Under the pieces are notes generated by a model, which saw nothing but the letters and a program-made list of their open reading frames with translations, was not told the origin of the DNA and did not search any database. This document shows positions 47,245 through 58,904 of a DNA stretch of 64,000 nucleotides, one piece after another. The position numbers and the translations under genes are program-made. Positions within the stretch are counted from its first letter, which is position 1. Each line of letters starts with the position of its first letter. Origin of the DNA: Physella acuta (Eukaryota; Mollusca; Gastropoda; Physidae); contig NW_026731639.1 of the NCBI RefSeq assembly GCF_028476545.1, forward strand, positions 576,501-640,500. Reading direction: 5' to 3'.

Positions 47245-48279
47245 TCTAATATATAAAGCTCAATTCTGTAACGCATATGTTTGTCGTTGGCATTTCTACG
47301 GATTTAAGTGTTAGATCAATTATCGTGCGCGTTTGTCTAAATTTATGAGTTAAAAAATTACCATTAAAAGTGTTGGGAAATCATTTTCATTTTTCAAATT
47401 ATAGTAATAATTGCCGGCATGTTCATTAAACACAAGTTTTAAAAAAAATATCATCTTTTACAAAAATTCTAATTATGTTTTTATTTAGTCCTATAGCGCT
47501 TACTTCCCTTTGATAAATTAGGCAAAACACAATTACTTCCCTTTATGAAACCCATTGCATTAGTTGAAAAGCATTTACTTTTTAATTACTTTGTTTTGGT
47601 GTTGGGAAAAAAATAATTACATAATTAGCGGGGATTGATCAAGTGCAAATGTTTTAGGTATTTTACGGATAAGCTTGGAGTATTATAATTGTTCATTAAA
47701 TTGAAACAGGCGCGTTCGTTTAAGTGAGTGCAAAAACTATGAATAAGTTGGGGTACTATAGTCGTTTATTAAGCTAAAACAGGCGATTCTGCCCCGGGCG
47801 TTTATGTTCGCGTTAGTGTTTTCTTTGTGTTTAGGTGGGTTTGCGTTAGTGGTTGCGTTTTGATTTGGTTCGTTTTTGTTCTTTCTTTTTTCGTTTTTGT
47901 TTGTGTTTTTTTTGTTTGGGTTTGTATTTGTGTTTTTGGTTGGTTTTGCGTTTGGATTTGGTTTGTTTTCGTTTGCTTTTTCGTTTTTTTTTTTGGTATT
48001 GGTGTTTGTGGTTGGGTTTGTTGTTAGGTTTTTGTTTTCGTTTGTTTTTTCTTTGTGTTTGTATTGGTGTTTGTGGTTGTGGTTGGGTTTGTTGTTAGGT
48101 TTTTGTTTTCGTTTGTATTTCTAATTGTGTTAGCGTTATGTTTGCGTTTTGTTGTTTTGGTTGGTTGTGGTTTGGGTGGGCAATGCCGGGTTTATGATGA
48201 TTACTAAACACACAGGTAATGGTCTTTAACGGAAAGGTTTTTCACAGAAGCCAGAGCAGGGCCTGGCCGGGACGGCTAG
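47245..48279 (+). mobile_element. Non-autonomous Helitron
   Basis: It starts TCTAATATATAAAGCTC after an A and ends GGACGGCTAG before a T, with a GC-rich stretch (cagggcctggccggg) just inside the 3' end, as in Helitrons. The interior has G/T-rich tandem phrases (gtttgtggttgggtttg, tttgttttcgtttg, 47820-48170) and no Rep/helicase. The T-rich open frames are not genes. Confidence 0.7.
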
Positions 48280-48833
48280 TTGAGAATATAGAGTGGATTA
48301 TTTGGATCATTTAACCTGACTAAACAGTATCTTTAATAATTTGAATTTGAAAATAATTGAAAGTGTTAACAAACAAGTGTTGTGGTAAATAAAACTGTAA
48401 TTTATATAATTTGAAAATCTTTTAAATTTTGACCTTTCTATAAAAATTGTTTTGTTTGTTTTATGTCCGTTGTATATTAAATACTACACGCATAAAAATT
48501 TATATTTTGCATTTAGTATTTATTTATCAACTCAAAATATACTTTTAAAAAGTTGTTTCCCTTGTAATATCTTGCAGCCACGATATGAAGAATTATGGAT
48601 AACTCAACCGAGAAAAAAAATGGTCTTGAGTTTTAAAAAAAGGCAACAAAATATATTTATCTGGCTGCTGCACAGACATGCTTTGATGCTAAATAGTCAT
48701 GGAGTATGTAGTTCTTTAGATAAATTTGTGAATTTCGCTATTTAAAAAAAATACTATTCGTAAATTGGTCTATCGTGGAATTCGATGTCCTTGTTCAATT
48801 TCTTCTCAAGGTTGTCAACATATTTCCTTAGAA
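48280..48833. other. AT-rich intergenic DNA
   Basis: No gene or repeat is recognised. Confidence 0.3.
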
Positions 48834-48953
48834 CAGTGTTTCTTTCAGACACGCCTACCGCCGAACAAAATATCCGTCTCAAATCCCCCCCCCCCCCTCC
48901 CGCCCGAAATATTCAAGAATCACCCCGAAGAAAAAAATCTGTAAGAAACACTG
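48834..48953. mobile_element. hAT-like MITE, C/G-tract family
   Basis: A 120-bp element from cagtgtttctttcagac to gtaagaaacactg, with a C run between. The flanks ccttagaa and acttgaac do not match well, so the duplication has decayed or an end has moved. Confidence 0.7.
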
Positions 48954-49083
48954 ACTTGAACCGGTGTTATAGGCCTACCCTACATTTGTGTTAGGTGCCG
49001 TTCATATACAAACACGAGGTTTCAACTAGGCCTATCGGCTATTCTTAGATACCACATAAATAAGTTTCGGTTGATTGATGTGT

Positions 49084-50425
49084 CGCGGAGGGGGGTTATG
49101 TCTAGGGGGGTTTATGTCCTGGGGGCTTAAGTCCAGAGGGTTTTTGACCGGGAGCCCCGCGACATAAACCCCCTGGACACCCCCCCCCCCCCGCGACATA
49201 AACCCCCTGGATAATAACCCCCCAATTGAGGTTTATATAAGGAAATAATAACGATGATTATAAGCAAAAAAAAAACATAATTAAATTAAATTAAAGTAAT
49301 TTTTAAAGACAACGATTCTGGTGCCGAGTCAAAAGGTAGGATGTTTTTTTTGGAACTAAGGACAACCTTAGATTACTGGAGGTTAATCTGCACTGGTTTA
49401 TCGATGGTACATTCAAAACAGCTTCTGCATTGTTTTCACAACTGTACACAGTCCATGCATTGGTCAATGAACAAACTGTTTCATGTGTTTATGCTTTACT
49501 TTACAACAAAATACAGGAAACATACACAGTACTCTTACAGCAACTAACGTTCTTGAACACAAACCTGCAAACGATTTCTATTATGACTGGCTTTTGAAAT
49601 GGCTGTGATAAAAAAGCGTTGAATCGGTATTTCTAGGATGTGAGGTAAAAGGATGATTTTTACATCTTAGCCAAAACATGTACAGAAAAATACAGGACTC
49701 TGGTCTTCAACAACGTTACTAAGTTGATAGCGAATTTGCTCTAAATCTCAGAATGCTACTTGCGTTGGCTTTTGTGCTCACTGAACACATTAGTAATGCC
49801 TTTGATAAATTATCGGAAATTTTCCCCCAAGAAGCTATGCTGATTGCAGACTGTTTCGAGGACTACTATATTGGCAGACCACAACGTCGAGGTCGGAGAC
49901 AACCTATGTTTCCACTTGATATGTGGAACATGCACACACGTGCTGAAGACCATATGGCAAAAACAAACAACTCTTTGAAGGCTGGCACAGAAGTTTTTAG
50001 TCGCATATGGGATATTGACACACAAGTATTTGGAAATTTATTGACTTTATTAAAAAGGAACAATCGCTCCAAGAGGTTTATTGTACTCAGATAAATTCAT
50101 GTTACTTAAAATCTCTCTTTTTAGAGTTATTATGAAACACTTTTTTTTCTAATGTTTATTTTATTTTTAATCATTAATTTTTGTTATTATCTTTGGTTTT
50201 TCTTTATATAAACCACCATTGGGGGGTTTTTGTCCAGGGGGTTTATGTCGCGGGGGTGTATGTCCCGGGGGCTTATGTCGGGGAGGGGGGTTGTCCAGGG
50301 GGGTTTATGTCCAGGTTTTTTTTGTCCAGGGTGTTTATGTCGCGGGGGGTTTATGTCCCGGGGGTTTGTATCGGGGGTTTTTGTCCAGGGGGTTTATGTC
50401 CAGGTTTTTTTTGACCGGACACCGT
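49084..50425. mobile_element. Mutator-like element with phrase-repeat inverted ends
   Basis: The left end (49084-49228) and right end (50219-50425) are made of repeated phrases such as gggggtttatgtcc, tttttgtccagggg and their complements (ccgcgacataaaccccctgg). The left end contains both orientations, so it is rearranged or compound. Between them lie remnants of a MULE transposase. No 9-bp duplication could be fixed because of the uncertain left boundary. Confidence 0.7.
49340..50094 (+). pseudogene. MULE transposase remnant
   Basis: At 49352-49590 one frame reads GTKDNLRLLE, WFIDGTFKTA, FSQLYTVHAL and YALLYNKIQETYTVLLQ, the conserved DDE-region text of Mutator-like transposases (the Asp in IDGTF is a catalytic candidate). 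A TGA follows at about 49591. At 49753-50094 another frame has CFEDYYIGRPQRRGRRQP, FPLDMWNMH and AKTNNS, matching the C-terminal part of the same family next to the FLYWCH/MULE group. Stops and frame changes separate the two, so it is not functional. Confidence 0.8.
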
Positions 50426-51300
50426 TTAAGTGTAAACGATGTCGGCATTTCTTGGATCTTCATAGCAGGGTCTGTCCACTCTAGCACCCAAACGCCCGAG
50501 TGTACTTTGATCAACTTCAGAAAGGGTGAGGTACAACTTGTCTCGGTGACCGCCCAGGTCTCATATGCGTCGCAGGGTGCTGGTCGGGGCGTCATTGGAC
50601 TCTCCTAACCGACGCCCCTAATACAGTATAACAGTTCATTCAAGTAATATCCTGTCCTCCAGTGCAGAGCCATATCACCCAATCTCAAGCAGTTGGTTAG
50701 GGTGTGTGTCAAAATATTGCTTATAAAACATTATCAGCAAGTTCAAATATTCTTAAAAAAAACGGGACACAACCCGTCAACGCCTTATTTTTTTGTCAGA
50801 CAAAACACGAACGAGAGTTCTTAGTTAGCTCCCTTGTATAGGCTTCGACCGTGCCTTTCCTTGTTATTATTTTATGAATGGCGAGATTTTAAAGGGAGGC
50901 GAGCACGCCATGGTCATGATAGCGAGTTGCATCCCCTGTGGACAAAGCTGGGCTATCATGCGCCCATCTTTCTGCATCATCAGCGTGAGTAGAAAAACAA
51001 AGTTGTTTTTGATACACCCGTGCCTGCTCCCAGGGGCGGATATTGGGGCAGGTGGACCTGCAGGATGCTGGGCACTCTTTTGTTTACATAATAAAGTTCC
51101 TGAAAGAAACAACACATACACTATACATCTAATAACATACAGTGCCCAATATCGAGAATAATGTCAGCGTGCAGGACCTTCGGTAACGATAACTATACGG
51201 TGCTCCATGGGTTAAAGCTAGCCGTATACAGATCTAGAGAATGCATAGCTATATCCATGCAAATACGCACGCAATCATACATACAGACACGCAAAGACAT
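50426..51300. other. Intergenic DNA with GC-balanced blocks
   Basis: 50440-50620 and 50880-51060 have coding-like base composition but no supported exon. 50874-50986 is open up to a gtgagt, without a recognisable protein or partner exon. Confidence 0.3.
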
Positions 51301-51301
51301 G

Positions 51302-51375
<74 letters not shown>
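51302..51375. repeat. (TA)n microsatellite
   Basis: About 35 TA units. Confidence 0.95.
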
Positions 51376-51377
<2 letters not shown>

Positions 51378-51529
51378 AGTGTATGTGCGTGTGCGCATAA
51401 ACAATGCATTCCCTAAATATGTAATAGCCTCGCTGTGGTCAAACCACCTACGGCCAAAGCACTTGTAGTCAACACACCGAAAACCACACATATTTATATA
51501 TGTGATTTTATATATACATATATACATAC

Positions 51530-51621
<92 letters not shown>
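51530..51621. repeat. (TA)n microsatellite
   Basis: About 42 TA units after a short tacata-rich lead-in. Confidence 0.95.
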
Positions 51622-51623
<2 letters not shown>

Positions 51624-52006
51624 TTATAAGTTTTGGTTATAAACTTAGCCCCCCCCCCTCCCCCTAAAAATATACGATTAAACCGCCTTCATCACCACCA
51701 ACAACAAAATAAAAACCCCAGTAAAAGTAGTATAGAAAATTTCAAACTAAAATAAGCAATCGTTCACAGTATAAGATCCCCTGTTTAATCCTCGCCATGA
51801 AACCTCATTAAACCCTAACCCAGATGAGATTAACTGTAATTAGCCACGGCTCACGGACCTCTGACATAGCTTAACTTGCGATGTTATCAATGTAGAACAC
51901 AAACAGTACACAGTAAACATTCAGACACGTGACTGTAAACATTTCAAACAACATTTGAACATTTTATTGATCAAATTCTCCCGGCCTTGCAAGCGATAGG
52001 CACGGG
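51622..52006. other. Intergenic DNA
   Basis: AT-rich, with a C run near 51648-51665; no gene seen. Confidence 0.3.
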
Positions 52007-52038
52007 ATTATTGATACCATCTTGATGGTATCAATAAT
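52007..52038. other. Perfect 15-bp-arm palindrome
   Basis: Arms attattgataccatc (52007-52021) and gatggtatcaataat (52024-52038) are exact complements around a 2-base centre (tt). There is no T run after it and no adjacent gene, so its role is unknown. It may be a protein-binding dyad, a MITE scar or a replication-slippage product. Confidence 0.8.
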
Positions 52039-52104
52039 ATTTATGGTGATGATGAGATTTTGTGGCTTCCCAACCTCAGTGGCTGGTTAATCTGGTGATG
52101 AGAT

Positions 52105-52255
52105 GAGGTTGGGGGGGGGGGGGTGAGGGCTGTGGGGGGCGGGGGCGGGGTGGGGGGGGGGGGTTGTGATGGGATACTGAAATTATGGTGACATGAGTAA
52201 GTGTGGGTGTGAGTGTGTGGGTGTGTGAGTGTGTGGGAGGGTGTGTGGTAAGGTT
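52105..52255. repeat. G/T-rich tract
   Basis: Long G runs (52112-52163) and a gtgtgggtgtgagtg-type repeat (52200-52250), with ggttgtgatgggatac on both sides (52165 and 52254) as a short direct repeat. Confidence 0.7.
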
Positions 52256-53870
52256 GTGATGGGATACCGCGTAATTATTTTTAGTCATCCAATTCTATTG
52301 TTCTAAAAAAATAATGATAAATATTTTCGTAATAATGATAGGGCCTATATTATCTATGGAATATTTGCATAAATACTAGGACATTATTATAAGTTTAAAG
52401 AAAATAATTTATTTTCGATTTTTTAACTGTATAATTATATAAAAGCTTGTTATTAAAACATTTTTTTTCCTCCAATACTTGTTAAGAATCGCAAGATCTA
52501 GACGTTAGCCGACAGGGAACAGAAAAACCAACACAACATTTATAATGTTTGAGAGATATTTTTTATACCCCGATCACCCTAAGATTAGTGATGCAGATTT
52601 GAACCCTATCCATCAACGTCGTGAGCTGCTGTTTCTCTCACGTGGATTAACACATTAAACCGGAAACGCGTGCCGTGAGCGGCCTTTTAACACCAGCTTA
52701 CGCCACACGTGAGCGGGTGACGAAAAAAATTTGATTAAAATTTCGTTTTGGAGATTATATCGCGCGAAGATAACGAATGGTTTGAAGAAAAAAGAAGATT
52801 TTAATTCTTTTAAAGTATTAAAGTGTGAAATTTAAATCCTATTTATTCAAGACTTTTTATGGTGGAGCGTCAAAGAGTGAATTGATCACAATATTTTAAT
52901 TTAGGCTATATGGCTTACAAGCTGGTCAAAGGCTCCACTACGTTCTCTATTTCTGCTTTGCTAGATTGTTGATTAGCGGAGGTCATCGAGGCAACGTTGT
53001 ACGGGGAGTTAATCGTTTAATTTCTTACACACTGTACATTCTCATTTGAGAGGTACCATATTTCCAAAGATTAACTCAAAATGTCTATTTAGAACTTTTA
53101 TATTTTTATACAAGATATTTAACACTTTCGGAATAAACGGTCTATACGGCAGTACATGCAGTAATAGTTTCTATAAGTTCTATGCCAAGCCAACTTTTAT
53201 TTCCAGATTTATTTTATATTGTGAAATTGTGCAGAACTTACACCAGGAGCACATAAGAGCTGGCTAGAATCAGCTCAAGCGCTGGAACTGTACTCGAAAC
53301 CTTCATGTTGTCAGTCATGGGCTCTACCACTCTACCATACCGTCCTATACCCTGCTTGAACAAACCCCCACATCGACGTCTTCTTTACACGGTAGAAAGT
53401 AAATTAAACAAAAGTGTTTACATGTGGTCATTGTTCGTGGCTAAATGATATCATCAATGCTTTGGTTAATTTCTCATGACACAAGTTTCAATAGGGGATT
53501 GTAGATGTACGTCAAACCTTCTGAGGGAACAAGTAGTCGAAAGACTGTTAAACTGGTGGAATAACTTGGTTCACTTGACTTACACTGTCACAACCACAAT
53601 CCAACCACACTAACAATGCAACCTACGCAACATCACGCAACCCAAATCAACAGCATTCACCATAACATCCTACTCAAAATCACACACACTATCATTCTCC
53701 TCAACATCACACAAAACATAACATCAAACTCTATATTACACAAAACATAACATCCAGCTCTATATCACACAAACCATAACATCCAACGCAATATCACACA
53801 AACCACAACACATCACTAAAATAACGCAATCCACAAAACACCACCCAAAAGCCACCCAAAAGCCACCTAA
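52256..53870. other. Intergenic DNA
   Basis: AT-rich, becoming A/C-rich after 53580 with loose repeats of acataacatcc. No gene recognised. Confidence 0.35.
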
Positions 53871-53877
53871 ACCACTA

Positions 53878-54000
53878 ATAACCCACACTAAACCCACACC
53901 AAACCCACAGCAAACCCACACCAAACCCACACCAAACCCACACCAAACCCACACCAAACCCACCCCAAACCCACACCAAACTTACTCTAAACCCACACCT
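53878..54000. repeat. 12-bp repeat, aaacccacacc
   Basis: About nine copies of the 11-12-bp phrase accaaacccaca. The minus-strand frame full of GFGVGLVW is a translation of the repeat. Confidence 0.85.
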
Positions 54001-54009
54001 TCTCAACCA

Positions 54010-57000
54010 CACACCACACCAGACAATTAACATCTTAAAAACACATCTCTCCTTCCCAGACAAACAAGCTGACTTCAAACGACTTCATTTCGATTTGAAC
54101 GATTACCATAAAGCTTAGACTTCAGACACAAAACCAAATCAAACAGACAGCAATGAATAGATAGTTTTATTGTGTCAATAATTGCACTCTATGAGAAACA
54201 TGGCCAGTGATTTTATCCCGGGCAGCAACTGCAGTTTCATCTCTAATCTTTTCTTTATCCTTTATCCTTCAACTTGTATGCGCATAGGATCCTGCTGTTT
54301 ATGACATCATATAATATCTCAACTTCACCCTTTCCCATCCCTAAAGCTGTTGTAGCTTTAGATTTTTATACTCACGAGAATGTGGGAAGTAAAAAAGAAC
54401 AGCTGTTGATGCGATGCTCATATTGTATGTTCGTGATTGGCTGGAGGGAAAAAGAATAGCCATTGAAGCGGTGATGAGATTGTGTTTGATGGGCGGGAGT
54501 GAAAAAGAACAGCCGTCAACGAGGTGTTCAGGTTTTTATGTCCACAAGAGGAGGGAGGGAAAATGATCAGCCGTTTGCGCGTTTAAAAACTGGCAACTTC
54601 CGTCTCCTGCTAATGTATCCTGGTCATCTGACACCGGTTTTGACAAGCGTCCCTGGTGAGGAGGAGAGGGTGGGGGAGATGGGGGTGATAGATGGATTGG
54701 CGGGGGGGGGGTTGAATCAATCAACCTGGCGCCCCATACATCGCATGATATCGAACTGGCGACGTTGTGAATAAGCGACGGATTAACGCAGGGGGTTAAG
54801 ATGGTTGGATAATACACACAGCATGTGATGAGTGTATTGAGCAAGTATAATCTTCGTCACACATACACAGAAAATATTATTTCAATACAGTGTTTCATAA
54901 CTAGCAAATGCTTCGTTAACATACGTATATCTTTGTAATACGTCAAGAGTTCGTTATAATTATCCCTAGATTTTGTTACATGACAGTTTATAATACAAGA
55001 TATTTACATCTAGTTCACTGATATTTATCGCGTGGTCTATAGAATGAATGGTCCTAAAGTATTATGAATAGACACACAAAATGGATGAAAATTTTAATCT
55101 TTTGATTTAAAGATCTGCTATGTCCAGCGTCTAACCAAAGCCATTTCACAAAGTTAAATTTGAGACAAAAATAATTAGGTATTGAGCAAAGTTCTAGTCA
55201 AGTGCTGGAGGGAACCCTATGGCCTAATGAATACTGATAGATTACATGACAACAATACTATAAGAAAAAGATTTTAATTAAGATTAATTAGAGTTATATT
55301 TAACACAATTCAGAGTTGATCGACCGCGGGACTATAAATAGCACTAAAACACAATACGATGATGTATTTAGTTTTGCACAATGACGTCATTAGATGCCCC
55401 CCACCGCCCTCCCACACACACCGCTGCTCGTCACTTATCGTCACCAAACTTCCCCCACCCTGCATTCAATTTAGATTTCTTTATTTATTTTTTTCGATTA
55501 TTTAATAATGAAATCTTTTTTAAAAACGCTATTTACATCGATTCATTAAATAGGAAGAGTGCGATTAAGTTAGATCGTGGATTCGTCTGACGATTTTAGC
55601 TCACACGTTCTATGTAGGGATTTTAGAATTAAGTACTTATTTACAAGAATAAGTGAGTCGCTAATGACACAATACATTAATAACAAATAGTTTTGATTCT
55701 TTGAACATCTTTATTAGCTATTGTTAAGAGTTTAGCGAGAAACATTTTAAAACATCAAATGTTTGTTACCGTACAGTGCCACGCCCTCCCCTTCTAAACA
55801 CACACCGAAACAAAAACATTAAAATAAATAAATAAATCCTTTACTAACGCCCTTTGATAGAATGAGAAACGTGATAGGAACTTCAGACTTCAACAGATTT
55901 TGTTTAAACATTAGGCGTTGTGTTCTGTCACAAACAGTTATAACACCAATATGTTTCTTAGTTTATGTCACAGTTTTATACATTTATGTTGTATATCTGA
56001 AACCTTTCCAACGGGCATACATTTTTGTGATATACCTGAAAAATTTATAACAGCCATACATTTTTTGCGCTCTATCACAAACAACCCCCCCCCCCTTTAA
56101 TAATTTCCGATTCGATATTTTACGTGAAGAAAACTCACAAAAAGATGTCTGTGAGGTTGCTATCACTACCATGTTAGAGAAGACGGAAGCTGGACCTCAA
56201 TATATACGATGAAGAAAAAGAGAAAGACTTGTTTTATTTATTTTAAAAAATTGTCGACTTTCTCCAAGGCAATGAGTTATTTATTATTTGGAAAATTCTA
56301 GATCATTCTTTATAGGTCGTCGAGTGTCATTCTAAAACCGTGGACACTTTTCACGCATGAGTGAGTTTCTATCCATCACAGACCTACTGGCACTTGCCAG
56401 CTACGGCTCATTAATTTAATCACTGCTACTTACAGTCGGTGCGACGTGCACCAATCCTATCAGCCGAGGTGAGATGCATCACAATCCGGGCTGTTCCAGA
56501 GTTAATTATCTGCTCGTTTGTAGCTGATCAATCAGACCCAATCATTGATTGCACAGAAGAACAGGTATATTGGGTGGGGGGGGGATTAGCGTCATGATTG
56601 GGAGTTGTCTGCACAGTCATGTTAACTTGCACTGATTGCATATCTAGTGGAGGGAAGACATGAATTCATAGGCAGACTTTGTTACAGCTGAGAGTTTGTA
56701 TCGCATGGAGAGTGTCACGGTCTGTTAATTAATGAATTACGGGTGACACGTGACCAGGTACTACAACAAACTGGTAGAGAGAATACCACAATGTCCCTCT
56801 GTTTCCTGTTGTACACATAAATGTCCTCTAGTCACCCCTGATTCTAGTAGATATTACAAACACCAGGACAATGTCCTTTTAGTTTAATGGTAGTAAAATT
56901 AGGAAAACTCCCATTTTGCTAAAAGGTAAAGCGATAGTTGTTGTGCTTTTTAGTAAAACGACAGGCTGTAGGACACTGTGTTTCTAATGACTAAGACACA

Positions 57001-57214
57001 GTAGGACAATATTTCTCTGCTAAATAAAAGATAGTAGGACAATGTCTTTTTACCACCTTACTGTAACAGCAGGAACATGATAAAGACTACAATCAAACGT
57101 TACTAAAACCAAACCTATAGCAGCTGTCCAGGCCCACAGGCTTCAGTAATATTCCCCCTTCAAGTTAGTAACAAGAAAAGAAATTAATGAATACTCTCCG
57201 TTCAGCATTTGTTT
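54010..57214. other. Intergenic DNA, no gene seen
   Basis: AT-rich throughout. 54640-54720 has G runs. 56380-56560 is GC-balanced and non-repetitive with homeobox-like taat cores, and could be a conserved regulatory block, but nothing here proves it. 56820-57060 contains loose repeats of taggacaatgtc. Confidence 0.35.
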
Positions 57215-57275
57215 TAAGGACGGGTGGTAGAGACTATGACTGCTAACCCGGAGGTCCCAAGTTCGGATGTCGAGT
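57215..57275 (+). mobile_element. SINE head fragment
   Basis: gacgggtggtagagactatg, then gctaacccggaggtcccaag, resemble the tRNA-like head of the SINE family. The body is missing. Confidence 0.5.
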
Positions 57276-57665
57276 TATAAAACGTTGCTCTATATCATCT
57301 TCTATCCAGTTTTACTTTTACGTAATGTACATAAGAAAAGTAAACCACCTCATACCATTGCCTATTATATGTATGTGCACAAAAACTAAAGTAAATACAT
57401 ACCATATTATATGATGTGTAGAGCTCACTACAACATTTGACATAACTCTATGGACAACTACAACATTAGTTATAGGCTATGGTTACTTAAAAAATAACAA
57501 TTACATTATTAGATATGCGCCATGGTTACTTAAAAAAAACTACAACATTAGACATACGCTATGCTTATTTAACATTAGACATAGGCTAGGCTTACTTAAA
57601 AAGTCAACTGAAACATCAGACATACGAAATGCTTACTTAAAAAAATAAACCAGGAGTGATCTCTC
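57276..57665. other. AT-rich DNA with loose repeats
   Basis: The phrase acaacattagacatacgctatgc recurs with variation (57430-57640). Confidence 0.4.
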
Positions 57666-57669
57666 CAAA

Positions 57670-58338
57670 ACTTTCTCGAATATTCTTATATAAAATAACA
57701 GGGGATGGGAACTCGGGCTATAGACATAATTTTTAATCCATTTTAAATACTTAAAGTTTTAAAAATAGAATAAAATCTCGTAGACAAATTAATTGCACAC
57801 CAAGTGAACGCCAAATAAAAAAGCGCATTATAGTGCGCAATATTATTAGTACTTTTAAAATTTACATTAGTTTTTTGAGAAATCGGAAGTAGCGTAAATT
57901 ACTACTTCCGGTCAACGGAAATTACTCAAAATTTAACAGAAGGTAGAGAATTAGATCTTTTACTTACATGTGAAATTTCATTTATCTATCTGAAATAGTA
58001 CTCCAGTTATAGGCTTTTGAAAAATTCAAAGTAGGAAAAGTACCACTTCCGGTTATCGGAAATCGCTCAAAAGTTGATACGGATCTACGATTTTGATAAA
58101 ATACTTATATATGAAATTTCATCAACCTAGCTGTAACGGTACTCAAGTTATCGTGTTTACACACAGACACACAGACACACAGACACACAGACACACACAC
58201 ACACAGACATACGGACAAGATTGCAAAATTATGTTTTTCCGTATCAGTGAGGTGTAAAACGTCGAGAACTGTAAAAATCTCGATTTTTTTTTTGCACGAT
58301 TACAATACTTTCTCTATACTTCGTATATACGAGAAAGT
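57670..58338. mobile_element. Terminal-inverted-repeat element, unclassified
   Basis: The left end actttctcgaatattc and right end tatatacgagaaagt are inverted copies over about 13 bases. The interior repeats a phrase near attacttccggtcaacgg (57898) and accacttccggttatcgg (58043), each followed by gaaat and ctcaaaa, and has a (CACAGA)n run (58160-58210). It is non-coding. No target duplication was fixed. Confidence 0.55.
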
Positions 58339-58846
58339 AAAAAACTACAGCATTTTACGAAAAACGGAGCCAGACCATTAAGGCGGTCTTTACTGAATTT
58401 CTGTTCTCGGCATGAGCCCCGTGGGTAGCGTCTTGACCCAGGGTTGAAGAGAGGAAATGTGGTTAGCATTGATTCCCCGACCCTCCCCGACCACTCCCCG
58501 ACCCTCCCCGACCACTCCCCGACCCTCCCCGACCCTCCCCCCTCTGGCCCCTGGCTGATAACAAGGTTGTCATCAATCGAGTTCTCAAAAACAAATGATG
58601 GGAATTCGATCAGTGACCGTACCGTGGTTGGTGTAGTTTACTGGAAGGACCTGTTGACGGGAGTCACGTGACTGTAATGGGATGATCGCTATTAAAAAAT
58701 CCTTGTCTCGAGTACGGGGCCGGAAGATGGTTCAATGCGACCTAGGTGAAGTAGAGTCAAGGCTTACATCAGCTTGCCGATTTGCACTCTATCTAAAGAA
58801 TCTACATTCCCCATCTTTTGAAACAAAACAAACTTATCAGACTATT
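58339..58846. other. Intergenic DNA
   Basis: No gene is seen. 58479-58545 has about five copies of a 12-20-bp unit cccgaccctccccgaccact. Confidence 0.35.
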
Positions 58847-58862
58847 ATAAACTTTATAATTA
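58847..58862. repeat. Left-most direct repeat of the retrocopy chain
   Basis: ataaactttataatta, which differs by one base from ataaactttttaatta at 59855 and 61028. It lies just before the T-rich side of R copy 2, as a target-site duplication would. Confidence 0.65.
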
Positions 58863-58904
58863 TATATGCATATATTTTTTCCCCGCCTCAGACATGTAAT
58901 TTAT

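Noticed and set aside
47827-48124. Phe/Val-rich frames resembling membrane proteins
   Set aside because: Low-complexity G/T-rich repeat inside a Helitron, open in three frames.
48452-48745. 97-codon frame
   Set aside because: AT-rich chance frame without similarity, signal sequence or gene context.
49753-50094. Independent host gene
   Set aside because: The text matches the C-terminal part of MULE transposases and lies between transposon arms.
50874-50986. Possible coding exon ending at gtgagt
   Set aside because: The protein text is not recognisable, there is no clear acceptor or partner exon, and the minus strand is equally open.
56380-56560. Conserved enhancer
   Set aside because: Only base composition and a few taat cores suggest it; no comparison is available.
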